From Mesorhizobium sp. M1D.F.Ca.ET.043.01.1.1 (GTDB lineage: Bacteria; Pseudomonadota; Alphaproteobacteria; Rhizobiales; Rhizobiaceae), in NCBI RefSeq assembly GCF_003952385.1, contig NZ_CP034444.1, positions 5,593,001 to 5,657,000 on the forward strand: a stretch of 64,000 nt of DNA, written 5' to 3'. Under the pieces are notes generated by a model, which was not told the origin of the DNA, ran no database searches, and worked only from the letters and a program-made list of their open reading frames with translations. The position numbers were made by a program, and so were the translations under genes. Below, piece after piece: positions 8,195-17,866 of this stretch (positions are counted from its first letter, which is position 1; each line of letters opens with the position of its first letter).

Positions 8195-9172
8195 ATGGCC
8201 AAGAAGTTTGCGTTTCTGCTGGTCCGCGATTTCACCCTGTCGCCGCTTTCGCTCTTCATCGATACGCTGCGCCTGGCGGGCGATGAAGGCGACCGCAGCC
8301 GCAGGGTGGAATTCGACTGGCAGATCGTCGGCGAGCGCGGCCTGCCGATTCGCGCGAGCTGTGGCGTCGAACTGCTGCCGACGAAGGCGATAAGCAATCC
8401 GGAGGATTTCGACAACATCGTTGTGGTCGGTGGACTGCTCGACACGAACCGCAATCTCAGTTCGGAAAAGGAGGCATTCCTTTTGCGGGCCGTCGAGAAG
8501 GGTGTGCCCATAACCGCACTTTGCACGGGAAGCTTCGTGCTCGCGCGCTATGGCTTGCTGGACGGCTACAGCGCTGCCGTCAGCTGGTTCCACATCAAGG
8601 ACTTTCGCGCCGAGTTTCCCGAGGTGAACGCGCATGCCGACAGCCTGTTTTCCGTCGACCGCGGCCGCGCGACATGCGCCGGAGGCACAGGTGCTGCCGA
8701 CCTCGCCGGCTATTTCGTGTCGCAATTCATCGGCCAGAAGGCGGCGGAAAAAGCCGCCAAGATCCTGGTGCTGGATCGGATCCGCAACGTCAGGGACGTG
8801 CAGCCCGTCGGCGACCTGTTTCCCGAGGCCGCGAGCCGCGCGGTGAAGCGGGCCTTGCTGCTGATGGAAAGCAATCTCCAGGAGAAGGTGTCGGTCACCG
8901 AGATCGCAAGCCGCCTGAATTGCTCGCGGCGCCAGCTTGAGCGCCTTTTCGCGACCGAACTGGGCACCAGCCCAATGGCCGCCTATCTGGCACTGCGGGT
9001 GCATTATGCAAAGTCGCTGCTGGAAGGGAGCGACCTGCAAATAGGGGACATCGCCTACAGATGCGGCTTTGAAAATGCCGGGCATTTCAGCCGGGTGTTC
9101 CGCCAGCATGTGGGCATCACGCCGACGCATCTTAGGCATCCCAACCGCTTGGCTGGTCAAGCCGCGAAATGA
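8195..9172 (+). CDS. GlxA-family AraC-type transcriptional regulator (DJ-1/PfpI + HTH)
   Basis: 325 residues. Residues about 1-190 form a DJ-1/PfpI-like domain with the nucleophile-elbow Cys retained in ALCTGSFVLA; residues about 220-318 form an AraC HTH pair (VTEIASRLNCSRRQLERLF and IGDIAYRCGFENAGHFSRVFRQHVGITP). GlxA-type regulators of this build (GbdR, ArgR, CdhR) control catabolism of betaine, carnitine and arginine. A role in sensing the substrate or product of the adjacent betaine-type uptake operon is therefore likely. It is transcribed divergently from gntR, with an operator-like site between them. Confidence 0.93.
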   Translation: MAKKFAFLLVRDFTLSPLSLFIDTLRLAGDEGDRSRRVEFDWQIVGERGLPIRASCGVELLPTKAISNPEDFDNIVVVGGLLDTNRNLSSEKEAFLLRAVEKGVPITALCTGSFVLARYGLLDGYSAAVSWFHIKDFRAEFPEVNAHADSLFSVDRGRATCAGGTGAADLAGYFVSQFIGQKAAEKAAKILVLDRIRNVRDVQPVGDLFPEAASRAVKRALLLMESNLQEKVSVTEIASRLNCSRRQLERLFATELGTSPMAAYLALRVHYAKSLLEGSDLQIGDIAYRCGFENAGHFSRVFRQHVGITPTHLRHPNRLAGQAAK

Positions 9173-9831
9173 TGCTTGCGCAAACAGCGCGAGGCGAGCG
9201 CGGCGTCCTTCGAGCAATTCGGATCCTTCAACAGACAATTTAAGGGTGATCCATTGAAACCATCAGCATTCCGTCGCGGCCCATTGGGGTAAAGCGCAAC
9301 TGGATTCATGGACATATGAGTCACGACCGACGAACCTTCCGGCAATCAGTACCGTCGCTGCATGGGTTGATCCCAGCACGCACTCCCAAGGGCCACGTGT
9401 TGGGTGCCATGGGATGCTGTACCGGACGCAGTACCGCAGTGCACTTGCGAAAGGGAGAGCGGGGGCAGGATGAGAAAGCTCGCCGACAGTACAGCTTAAA
9501 CTCTGCGGTAGCTTAATCCTAACCGCAGCCGGGCTGAGCGTTACGTCGAGGCGCCGAGCATCTCCGGCCTGCCGGAGTGATCGTCGCGGTTGCAAAGATG
9601 CCGTCTCCTTGCGCGTCACGTCCGGCCAGGCGACGTCCCGTGATCCCGCGCCGCTTCTGATAGTTCTCTGGCCGGCTTGTCCGAGGACTGAGCGCGTAGA
9701 ACAGCCGGCGAGCTCTCTGTTGGGTTCGCATCGAAGTTCCGGTTTCCACCCTGACGAACCTGCCTCCCTTGCCGTGCATTGCTCATCGCCGCACTTTTGA
9801 TGTTCGGGCTGCCGGTACGCGCTGTGATGCG
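9173..9831. other. Intergenic region, no gene recognised
   Basis: About 660 bases between the GlxA-type regulator and the convergent patatin gene. Short ORFs exist on both strands (for example 9263-9619, minus) but none shows a recognisable domain, a convincing SD or a conserved-looking composition. Nothing further is seen here. Confidence 0.5.
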
Positions 9832-11676
9832 CTAAGTATGTCCGTTACCGAGCACCGCCCGGAGCCCTGGGTCGTTCTGGCGGAGACGTTCCTCGATCCA
9901 TTGCGCCGTGCGGTCGTAGGCGTCCGAAAACAACTCGGAATGCCGACTCCAATCCATGAAGCCGACTGTGCCCGAAACCTGCGGACAGACCAAGACATCC
10001 TCGTCGCCGACGGCAATGTCCTGCGGCCCGTGTGCCAGCATACTCGCGGCAATAACCTGAAGCATGCTCGGAAGCTGCGGCAAGCGGGCCCGGCCGAAAG
10101 GATTCAGCAGGGCGACCGCCATTTCCGATCTGCCGGGGATGCGGTCATAGTCGATGTGGTATTTTTGCGGTCCACTGGACCCAAAGCTCACAATGACATT
10201 GGGGCCTGTCTTGAGTTCCCTCATCTGTTCCAGCGGCAAATTGTTCATGATGGCGCCGTCCACCAGCATATCGCCGTCAGCCGTAAAGAACGGCGGCAGG
10301 ACACCCGGGAGCGAGCCGGATGCCCGAACGGCTTGCCAGAGTTTTCCACGCCGGTGGAGATGGGGCTGACGGCTGCTCAGATTGGTCGAAAGCGCAAAGA
10401 ACGGAAGCCAAAGATCTTCGATCAGAACATCGCCGTATTCCTCCCGAAGGGCTCGATCGAAGGCTTTGTGGTCTAGAAGCGCGAAACGCGGCAAGGTGGG
10501 GCGCCGAAACGCCCGACTCTTGACAAATATGTTATGCGTGCCGCGGTCGATCTGCTCTGCGTCCAACCCTCTTGCGAAGCCGGCCATCATGGCCGCTCCG
10601 GAACTCGTCCCGCCGAGATAGTCGAAGCGCCCGCCCGCCTCGACGAAGGCCTTGTAGACGCCCAGATGGGCGCTGCCCAGGGACCCACCCCCCGCCGCCA
10701 CGAAGCCACGTGCCTTGCAGGAAATAAATCGGACCAGGCGCTGGATATCAGCCCCGTCCTCCAGCGCAACATGATGATGCTGGCCGACATGGGGACGCTC
10801 ATCGAGCCACGCAGAGGTGCCGGAGACCGCAGCCGAGCGATTGTCGTGAATTAGGACAAGCCGACCGGTCGATGGTGGATGGACCGATAGCGCCAATTCC
10901 TCGGACGTGTTCAAGCGAGGCGAGGAGGACGCGTTCGCTAGCAACAGGACGGTATCGGCCTGGCGAATGCAGACTCGTGTCCATTCATTAGGCTCTTCAT
11001 CGGCGACGTAGACAACGAAGTCAGCTTGCGCCTCCAGTTCGTTCAACCAGTTAAGGACCGGCTGGTCGTCGATCGGACGACCTGCGAACTTCGCGTGGAC
11101 GTCAAGCCGGGAAACGAACTGAGCGCGCGTGACCGCACCGAACTCTTGCTGTAGGTGCCCGATGAAAACCGGTGAGATGCGACTTCCGCCGGCTGCAATG
11201 ATGGCAAGCGTTCGGATCTTGGCAGGTTTCTGGAGACGGGACAAAATCGGAGATTGCGTGGCGAACCGGCGCGCCAGAGATATTGTGACCGCCTCTCTCA
11301 GGTTCGGCAAAGCCTCGGCCGCCTTCTCGAAATGATTACGACTGATTTCAAGGACGATCGAATCGCGCGCTGCAAGGACCGTGGCCGTACGGGGCAGCCC
11401 AGCAAAGAAACCAATTTCGCCGACTAGTTCGCCCTGTGCGATCTCGGCGACCGAGCCAATCGGATCTCCTTTGTGTACCGTAAAGCGACCGGACAGCACG
11501 ACGAAGAACCTGTCCGATGGATCGCCTTCGCGAACCAGGACCTCACCGCGCCTTAGGACTCGACGGTCGGACTCGGCAGCCAAAGCCTCGAGCGCCAGCA
11601 ACGACGCCCGATCGAACATCAATGTCGCCGACAATAATCTCGCGGCGAGAGAATCGACGGAGGACATTTGAGCCAT
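9832..11676 (-). CDS. Cyclic nucleotide-binding/patatin-like phospholipase (NTE family)
   Basis: A 614-residue protein. Residues about 15-135 form a cyclic-nucleotide-binding barrel (GEVLVREGDPSDRFFVVLSG, GELVGEIGFFAGLPRTATV). A linker of about 190 residues follows, then a patatin domain with the oxyanion loop GGGSLGSAHLG (about 329), nucleophile elbow GTSSG (Ser about 358) and the dyad Asp in VDGAIMNNLP (about 473). This is the neuropathy-target-esterase layout, a serine lysophospholipase gated by a regulatory cNMP-like domain, probably acting on membrane lipids. No transmembrane segment is obvious. It stands alone, without an operon partner. A second in-frame ATG three codons in is equally plausible as the start. 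Confidence 0.92.
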   Translation of the reverse strand: MAQMSSVDSLAARLLSATLMFDRASLLALEALAAESDRRVLRRGEVLVREGDPSDRFFVVLSGRFTVHKGDPIGSVAEIAQGELVGEIGFFAGLPRTATVLAARDSIVLEISRNHFEKAAEALPNLREAVTISLARRFATQSPILSRLQKPAKIRTLAIIAAGGSRISPVFIGHLQQEFGAVTRAQFVSRLDVHAKFAGRPIDDQPVLNWLNELEAQADFVVYVADEEPNEWTRVCIRQADTVLLLANASSSPRLNTSEELALSVHPPSTGRLVLIHDNRSAAVSGTSAWLDERPHVGQHHHVALEDGADIQRLVRFISCKARGFVAAGGGSLGSAHLGVYKAFVEAGGRFDYLGGTSSGAAMMAGFARGLDAEQIDRGTHNIFVKSRAFRRPTLPRFALLDHKAFDRALREEYGDVLIEDLWLPFFALSTNLSSRQPHLHRRGKLWQAVRASGSLPGVLPPFFTADGDMLVDGAIMNNLPLEQMRELKTGPNVIVSFGSSGPQKYHIDYDRIPGRSEMAVALLNPFGRARLPQLPSMLQVIAASMLAHGPQDIAVGDEDVLVCPQVSGTVGFMDWSRHSELFSDAYDRTAQWIEERLRQNDPGLRAVLGNGHT

Positions 11677-12123
11677 CCCGGGGACGCATTCGCTCCGGTG
11701 ATTGTATCCCGTACCGCTCGTGTTTGCAGCCTCGCACGGCGCGATCCGAGCCGAACCGCAAGGCGGGACATCGGTCCCCCGACCAGCCTACTTGCAATTC
11801 TGCGGCCGACGTAGTGTCGCGCGGGGCGGAGCCCTCTCGATTGTTCGAGGTCGCTGCTTCGGTGATCAAGAGCTTATGAGACCGACGGCTTGGGACATAC
11901 TCCTCTAATCTCGGTTCCTAGACGGGTTCGGGCGGCAGGAGGCCGATGCAGTCGGCGGGCTGGTTCCAATCGGAACCTGCGCGGGACTCTTCGCCCTGCA
12001 GCGCGCAGTGAGTGACGGCCGCTTTGTGCCGCATACCGGCCGTTCAGCCACACATGCGGCGGCTTGAAAGCAGACTTCTGGACGATCACGAAGTTACTGA
12101 ACGTATAAGCTCAAACCTGATCG
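11677..12123. other. Intergenic region, no gene recognised
   Basis: About 450 bases upstream of the patatin gene and downstream of the uronate-dehydrogenase-like gene. Only short overlapping ORFs without recognisable content are seen. The patatin promoter should lie near 11680-11800, and a transcription end for the long minus-strand operon is expected near 12100. No clear hairpin with T-run was found. Confidence 0.4.
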
Positions 12124-12936
12124 TCACGCCGGCTTGTCGTCGGGGTGCCCAAGTTCGCAGAACCAGCCGCCGAGATATTTCACCGACGGCTTGGTCGGGT
12201 CGGGAACGGGCGTCTTCGCCTCGACGGCGGCGCGGAATGGCTCTGCACTGTCATGCGCGACGAATCCCAAATGGTCCGCGCCGCTGTTGTCGACCATCTT
12301 CAGCTTGTTGTTGGAGACGCCGAACGAGATCGTGTGGCCGACGCGTGGCGCGGTCAACGATGCCTCGACCAGACGCACGCAGTCGGCGAAGGAGAGATAG
12401 GACCACAGCATGCGGCGGTCGGCGGGTTCCGGGAAGGACGAGAAGATGCGCAGGCACACGGTCTCGATGCCGAACTTGTCCCAATAGAGCCGGCTGAGGC
12501 TCTCGACGAAATTCTTCGACACCCCATAGAGGCTGTCGGGGCGCACCGGCGCGTCGACGCCGATATGCGCCTCGATCTCGTGATAGCCGATGGCATGCAC
12601 GGAGGACGCATAGACGACGCGCTTCACGCCGTGTTTCCGCGCGCCTTCATAGATGTGGTAGGAGCCGCGGATGCTGGAATCGAGGATTTTTTGCCACTCA
12701 CATTCGAGCGGCGCGCCGCCGAAATGCACGATCGCGTCGCAGTCCTTGGTCGCCGCGATCGTCGCCTCCATGTCGGCGAGATCGAACACCGCTTCTTCCT
12801 CGTGCGGCGCGAGATCGGAGAACGGTTCACGCCCCGCCACTCGAATTGTCTTTGCCAGCGGGACCAGCCCCTTGCGCAACACCGAGCCGAGGCGGCCGGC
12901 GGCGCCGGTGATCAGGATACGTTCGTAATGCGGCAT
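12124..12936 (-). CDS. NAD-dependent epimerase/dehydratase, uronate dehydrogenase-like
   Basis: A 270-residue extended-SDR protein with the size and motif set of bacterial uronate dehydrogenase: NAD motif TGAAGRLGSVL (about 10-20), ASSVH (Ser about 111) and the YxxxK pair in LYGVSKNF (Tyr about 137, Lys about 141). Such enzymes oxidise hexuronates to aldarolactones. It is the last gene of the minus-strand operon, three bases after the aminotransferase. An aminotransferase and HyuA/HyuB are unusual partners for a uronate enzyme, so the real substrate may be a different polyhydroxy or lactol compound. Confidence 0.85.
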   Translation of the reverse strand: MPHYERILITGAAGRLGSVLRKGLVPLAKTIRVAGREPFSDLAPHEEEAVFDLADMEATIAATKDCDAIVHFGGAPLECEWQKILDSSIRGSYHIYEGARKHGVKRVVYASSVHAIGYHEIEAHIGVDAPVRPDSLYGVSKNFVESLSRLYWDKFGIETVCLRIFSSFPEPADRRMLWSYLSFADCVRLVEASLTAPRVGHTISFGVSNNKLKMVDNSGADHLGFVAHDSAEPFRAAVEAKTPVPDPTKPSVKYLGGWFCELGHPDDKPA

Positions 12937-12939
12937 TCT

Positions 12940-14142
12940 CTACTCCACTTGCGCGACGGCGGCGTTGATCCGCGCGATCGCCTCGGTCAGCACCTCTTCG
13001 CTGGTCGCGGTCGAGATGCGGAAATAGGGTGACAGTCCATAGGCGACGCCGGGCACCGACGCCACCCGGCCTTCGTTCAGAAGATAGTTTGCCACGGTCG
13101 CATCATCCTCCAGCACGGCGCCCTTGCGCGTCTTGCGGCCGATCAGGCTGGCGCAGCCGATATAGGCGTAGAAAGCGCCGTCCGGCGGCGACAGCGTCAG
13201 GTCGTTGATCTTGCGGATGCCGTCGACGACCAGGTCGCGGCGCGCCTCGAAGGCTTGGCGGAAACGCGCCACCTCGTCCTGCGGGCCGTTGAGCGCCGCG
13301 ACGGTCGCTGCCTGGGCGATCGAGCACACCGACGTGCAGGACTGGCTTTGGATCGTCGACATCGCTTTGATGAGCGGCGCCGGTCCGGCCGCATAGCCGA
13401 CGCGCCAGCCGGTCATGGCATAGGATTTCGACACGCCATTGACAATCAATGTCCGGTCCTTGAGCCCGGGACAGGCCTTGCCGAAGGACACGAATTCGCG
13501 TCCGTCGAAGAGAATGTGCTCGTAGATCTCGTCGGAGAGGATCAGCACCTGCGGATGCTTCGCCAGCACAGTGCCTAGTGCCTTGAGATCGGCCTCGGAA
13601 TAGACCGCGCCAGACGGGTTCCCGGGCATGTTGAGGAAAAGCCACTTTGTCCTTGGCGTGATCGCTTTTTCCAGCAGCGCCGGCGTTAATCGGAAACCGG
13701 TGGTTTCCGGGCATTCGACGACGACCGGGGTGCCGCCGAGCAGCTTCACCATCTCCGGATAGGAAACGAAGTAGGGGGCCGGCAGGATCGCCTCGTCGCC
13801 GCTCTCCAGCGTCGCCATCAGCGCGTTGAAGATGATCTGCTTGGCGCCGTTGGCGACAACGATATCGTCGGCCACATAGTCGAGTCCGTTCTCGCGCCGG
13901 AACTTGCCGGCCACCGCCTCACGCACCTCAAGCGTGCCCGCCGAAGCGGTGTAGAGCGTCTGTCCCGCTTTCGCGGCGAAATGGGCGGCATCGATGATGT
14001 GAAGCGGGGTCGGGAAATCGGGCTCGCCGAGCCCGAGGTCGATCACGTCGACCCCCTTGGCGCGCAACGCCTTGGCGGCCTGCGATGCCGCCATTGAGGC
14101 CGAAGGCTTCACCACCGACAAGCGCGAGGCAAGATAACTCAT
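12940..14142 (-). CDS. Class I pyridoxal-phosphate aminotransferase (aspartate aminotransferase-like)
   Basis: A 400-residue fold-type I aminotransferase. Seen: LGLGEPDFPTP, the Asn in MPGNPSG (about 175), Asp in LSDEIYEH (about 204) and the PLP Schiff-base Lys in NGVSKSYAMTGWRVGY (about 239), with a carboxylate-binding Arg in SPYFRIS near the C-terminus. It belongs to the aspartate/prephenate aminotransferase subgroup. The start overlaps the hyuB-like stop (ATGA). In this catabolic operon it probably moves the amino group of the imported compound to a 2-oxo acid. Specificity cannot be read from the sequence. Confidence 0.93.
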   Translation of the reverse strand: MSYLASRLSVVKPSASMAASQAAKALRAKGVDVIDLGLGEPDFPTPLHIIDAAHFAAKAGQTLYTASAGTLEVREAVAGKFRRENGLDYVADDIVVANGAKQIIFNALMATLESGDEAILPAPYFVSYPEMVKLLGGTPVVVECPETTGFRLTPALLEKAITPRTKWLFLNMPGNPSGAVYSEADLKALGTVLAKHPQVLILSDEIYEHILFDGREFVSFGKACPGLKDRTLIVNGVSKSYAMTGWRVGYAAGPAPLIKAMSTIQSQSCTSVCSIAQAATVAALNGPQDEVARFRQAFEARRDLVVDGIRKINDLTLSPPDGAFYAYIGCASLIGRKTRKGAVLEDDATVANYLLNEGRVASVPGVAYGLSPYFRISTATSEEVLTEAIARINAAVAQVE

Positions 14143-15773
14143 CTGTCGTTCTCCGAGATGTATCCTTTGGATCGGTCGTCGGCCTGCGCGGCGGCGCTGC
14201 GCTTCAACGGATCGCCATAGCCGCCACCGCCCGGCAGTTCGAGGATCAGCCGACGCCCGGCCGGCACATGCTGCCAGCCCTTCGGTCGCATCTTCGTGCC
14301 GTCATCGAGCTTGACCACGCCGGCGATGCCGGGCTTGCCGCCATTGCGTCCCCGCGGTGGATGGTTGACGCGGTCGAACATGGCCGAGAAGTCGAACTCG
14401 TGTCCCTCGATTGCTGCGATCTCGATGATCTGCCCCAGGCCGCCGCGGAATTCGCCGTCGCCGCCTGAGTCCGGGCGCAGTTCCTTGCGCCAGATGACGA
14501 TCGGCCCGGTGTGCTCCGTCGCCTCGATCGGCATCGTGTGCACGCCTGACGGAAAGGCCGTCGCCGACAAGCCGTCGAGCCCGGGGCGTGCACCCATGCC
14601 GCCGGAGTTGAACATCAGCACCTCGGCGCGGCGGCCCGAGCTGCCCGCGACCGGGCGAACCGAGATGTGGATGTTCCACAGAGCGCCTGCGCCCTCGGCG
14701 AGGATCTTGCCCGGCAAAGCCTGAGAGATCGCGCCGAGCACGAGATCGGGAACCATGTGGCCGAAGATGTGTCTCAGCGCCACCGGCGCCGGCCGCACGG
14801 CGTTCAGGATGTTGACCGGAGAGGACACGGTGAAGAAGGCAAGCGAGGCGGCGTTGTTGGGAATGTCCGGCGCCACGACGCATTTCAGCGCGTAACAGGC
14901 ATAGGCCTTGCTGTAGATGATAGGGCAGTTGATGCCCCAGCGGCTCATCGGATCGGTGCCGGTGAAATCGACTTCGACATGGTCGTCGCGGACCGAAACC
15001 GTGGCCGCGAGCCTGACCGGCTCGTCGTAACCGTCGGTCACCAGCTCGTTCGACCAGCTGCCCTTGGGCAGCGCCTTGATGCGTTCGAGCATGGCGTCGC
15101 GGGTGCGCGAGAAGATGAACTCGCCGAGCCCGTCGAGCGAGGTCAGGCCGATCTCCTTCATCATGTCGACGAGGCGGCGGTGGCCGACTTCGTTGCAGGC
15201 GGCGAGCGAGTAGAAATCACCGACGACCTGGTTCGGCTCCCGGACATTGGCGCGCAGGATCCTGACCAGGTCGAGATTGATCTTGCCCTTCTCCGCGAAC
15301 TTCATGATCGGAATCTGGATGCCTTCCTCATAGACCGACTTGCCGTCGGCGCCGAAACCGCGCCCGCCGACATCCACGACATGCGCCGTGCAGGCGAAGA
15401 ACGCCACCAGTTTGCCGTTGAGGAACGACGGCGACACCATGGTGATGTCGTGCAGATGGCCCGTGCCCTGCCAGGGATCGTTGGTGACATAGGTGTCGCC
15501 CTCGAACATGTCCTCGCGCGGGATTTCGTTCATGAAATGCAGCACGGCCTCGGCCATGGTGTTGACGTGGCCGGGCGTGCCGGTCACGGCCTGCGCCAGC
15601 ATCTGGCCGCGCGGGTCGAACACGCCGGCCGACAGATCTCCGGATTCGCGCACCGAGGTCGAGAAGGCGGTGCGCAGCAAGGTGAGCGCCTGCTCCTCGA
15701 CCACCGAGATCAATCGGTTCCACATGACCTGCATGCGGATTTCGCCAATGCTGTTCGTGCCTGGGTCGCTCAT
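14139..15773 (-). CDS. Hydantoinase B/oxoprolinase-family subunit
   Basis: A 544-residue HyuB-type protein (opening with IRMQVMWNRLISVVEEQALTL; later PRGQMLAQAVTGTPGH, NDPWQGTGHLHD, TDPMSRWGIN and a Gly-rich C-terminus GGGGYGDP). With HyuA it forms ATP-dependent enzymes that open cyclic amides (5-oxoproline, N-methylhydantoin) or carboxylate ketones. Start and stop both overlap neighbours by ATGA, so it is translationally coupled on either side. Function is established only at family level. Confidence 0.93.
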   Translation of the reverse strand: MSDPGTNSIGEIRMQVMWNRLISVVEEQALTLLRTAFSTSVRESGDLSAGVFDPRGQMLAQAVTGTPGHVNTMAEAVLHFMNEIPREDMFEGDTYVTNDPWQGTGHLHDITMVSPSFLNGKLVAFFACTAHVVDVGGRGFGADGKSVYEEGIQIPIMKFAEKGKINLDLVRILRANVREPNQVVGDFYSLAACNEVGHRRLVDMMKEIGLTSLDGLGEFIFSRTRDAMLERIKALPKGSWSNELVTDGYDEPVRLAATVSVRDDHVEVDFTGTDPMSRWGINCPIIYSKAYACYALKCVVAPDIPNNAASLAFFTVSSPVNILNAVRPAPVALRHIFGHMVPDLVLGAISQALPGKILAEGAGALWNIHISVRPVAGSSGRRAEVLMFNSGGMGARPGLDGLSATAFPSGVHTMPIEATEHTGPIVIWRKELRPDSGGDGEFRGGLGQIIEIAAIEGHEFDFSAMFDRVNHPPRGRNGGKPGIAGVVKLDDGTKMRPKGWQHVPAGRRLILELPGGGGYGDPLKRSAAAQADDRSKGYISENDR

Positions 15774-17866
15774 GCCTGGCTGCCTTTGCGGGTCAGAAGG
15801 ATTGCGCCGTCGCTCTGGATGACGGCGTCGAAGCTGGTGGTGACGACGGTCGAGGTCTCACGCTCGACGATCACTGCCGGGCCGGCCACGCGGTCGCCGG
15901 TGCAAAGTGTGTCGCGCTCGACAATGCCGTAGCTGCGCGGCGCGCCGCTGACCGGATCGAAGACCGCGCGCGTCGTCGTTGGTTGTTTGGTTTTTTTGCC
16001 GGTGGCCAGTTCATGCTTGGTGACGGCGGGCCGGACATCCGTCGCCTTGACCGACCAAGTGACGATCTCGATCTCCAACCCGTCGAGCCCTTCGATGGCG
16101 CGGCCGAAGAAGCGCTGGTAGTTCTCCTCGAACCGGTCCTTGAGCCTTGCGACCGCATCGTCGCCGAACGGCTCGTCCGCCAGCGGCACGGGAATTTCCC
16201 AGCCCTGGCCGGCATAGCGCATGAAGGCGGTGATCTCGCAGACGATCCTGCCGCTGGCGCCGCTGCGCACGAAGCCTTCGGCGGAGGCCTTGAGGTCAGC
16301 AAGCAACGCGTTGACCTCGGCCGGCTTGAACCGCGACAGGCGCGTCAGTTTCGACGCCAGCGCCTCATAGCCGAACGGCGCTTTCAGGAAGCCGATCGCC
16401 GAGCCGACACCCGCGCCCCGGGGAACGATGCACTGGTCGATGCTGAGCTTCTCGCAGAGCCTTGCGGCGTGAAGCGGGGCCGCGCCGCCGAACGCGATCA
16501 TCAGATTGTCGGAAATGTTCTTGCCGCTCTCGACGGCATGGACGCGTGCCGCGTTCGCCATGTTTTCGTCCACCACCTCGCAGATGCCGAAGGCCGTCGA
16601 CATGGCATCGAGCGACAGGCGCTCGCCGACGTCGCGCAGGATGGCCTGCTCGGACGCAGTGGTGTCCAGCTTGATTGCGCCGCCGGCGAAATTGTCGGGA
16701 TCGAGCTTGCCGAGCGCCAGGTCGGCATCGGTGATCGCCGGGCGCTTGCCGCCGCGGCCGTAGCAGGCCGGGCCCGGTTCCGATCCGGCGCTTTCGGGCC
16801 CGGTCTGTATACGGCCCATGGCGTCGACCCAAGCGATGGAGCCGCCGCCGGCGCCGATCTCGATCATCTCGATCACCGGGATGGAGATCGACATGCCGGA
16901 GCCTTTCGAGAAGCGGTAGGTGCGCGCCACTTCGAAGGTTCTGGCCGTGCGCGGCGCATAGTCCTCGATCAGGCAGATTTTTGCGGTCGTGCCGCCCATG
17001 TCGTAGGAAACGACCTTTTCCAGGCCGAAACGCCGGGCAATATCGGCGGCGAAGATGGCGCCGCCAGCCGGGCCGGACTCGACCAACCGCACCGGGAACT
17101 CCGAAGCTGTCTCCACCGAGATCAGCCCGCCGCCCGAATGGATCATGAAGACCGGGCATTCGGCGCCCATCTCCTTCAGTCGTGTCTGCAGGCGCGCCAG
17201 ATAGTCGGCCATCTGCGGGCGCACATAGGCGTTGGCGCAGACGGTGTTGAAGCGTTCGAACTCGCGCATCTGTGGCGAGACTTCCGCGCTAATCGAGATC
17301 GGAATGCCGAGCTTCGTGGAGAGGATCTCGCGGGCGCGGCGCTCGTGCTCCGCGTTGGCGTAGGCATGGATGAAGCCGATCGCCACCGAGCCGAAGCCGC
17401 CGGCGGCAATCTTGTCAGCGATCTCTTCAAGAGCGGCTTCGTCGAGCGGCTGCAACTCCTGGCCTTCGGCGCCGATGCGGCCTTTGACCGTGAAACGATC
17501 CTCGCGCGGGATGAGCGGCGTCGGCAGTTGCAGGCTGAGGTCATATTGCTCGAAGCGGTTTTCCGTCCGCATCTCGATCACGTCGCGGAACCCTTCCGTC
17601 GTGACCAGCGCGGTCTTGGCGCCGCGCCGCTCGATGAGCGCGTTGGTTGCGAGCGTCGTGCCGTGGATGATGATGCCGATTTCGGCGGGCAAGATGCCGG
17701 CATCGCGGACGACGACGGCGATGCCGTCGAGGATCGCCTGCTCGGGAGCCGCGTAGTTGGTCAGCACCTTGGTCGAGAACATCGTCCCCCTGACGTCGAG
17801 GGCGATGTCGGTGAAGGTGCCGCCGATGTCCGCGCCGAGGCGGATGTCGTCAGTTCTGGAGGTCAT
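15770..17866 (-). CDS. Hydantoinase A/oxoprolinase-family ATPase subunit
   Basis: A 698-residue HyuA-type protein. The actin-like ATPase signatures are visible: GADIGGTFTDIAL at the N-terminus, HGTTLATNALIERRGAKTAL, DMGGTTAKICL near the middle and the Gly-rich GAGGGSIAWVD. The length is normal for HyuA. It activates the substrate with ATP for ring opening or carboxylation together with the HyuB-type partner encoded immediately downstream. ATGA overlaps at both ends place it in the middle of a tightly coupled block with the ThDP enzyme and the aminotransferase. Confidence 0.94.
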   Translation of the reverse strand: MTSRTDDIRLGADIGGTFTDIALDVRGTMFSTKVLTNYAAPEQAILDGIAVVVRDAGILPAEIGIIIHGTTLATNALIERRGAKTALVTTEGFRDVIEMRTENRFEQYDLSLQLPTPLIPREDRFTVKGRIGAEGQELQPLDEAALEEIADKIAAGGFGSVAIGFIHAYANAEHERRAREILSTKLGIPISISAEVSPQMREFERFNTVCANAYVRPQMADYLARLQTRLKEMGAECPVFMIHSGGGLISVETASEFPVRLVESGPAGGAIFAADIARRFGLEKVVSYDMGGTTAKICLIEDYAPRTARTFEVARTYRFSKGSGMSISIPVIEMIEIGAGGGSIAWVDAMGRIQTGPESAGSEPGPACYGRGGKRPAITDADLALGKLDPDNFAGGAIKLDTTASEQAILRDVGERLSLDAMSTAFGICEVVDENMANAARVHAVESGKNISDNLMIAFGGAAPLHAARLCEKLSIDQCIVPRGAGVGSAIGFLKAPFGYEALASKLTRLSRFKPAEVNALLADLKASAEGFVRSGASGRIVCEITAFMRYAGQGWEIPVPLADEPFGDDAVARLKDRFEENYQRFFGRAIEGLDGLEIEIVTWSVKATDVRPAVTKHELATGKKTKQPTTTRAVFDPVSGAPRSYGIVERDTLCTGDRVAGPAVIVERETSTVVTTSFDAVIQSDGAILLTRKGSQA

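Noticed and set aside
9263..9619. 118-codon minus-strand ORF in the 9.2-9.8 kb gap
   Set aside because: No recognisable domain, no good SD and low-complexity appearance; not enough to call a gene.
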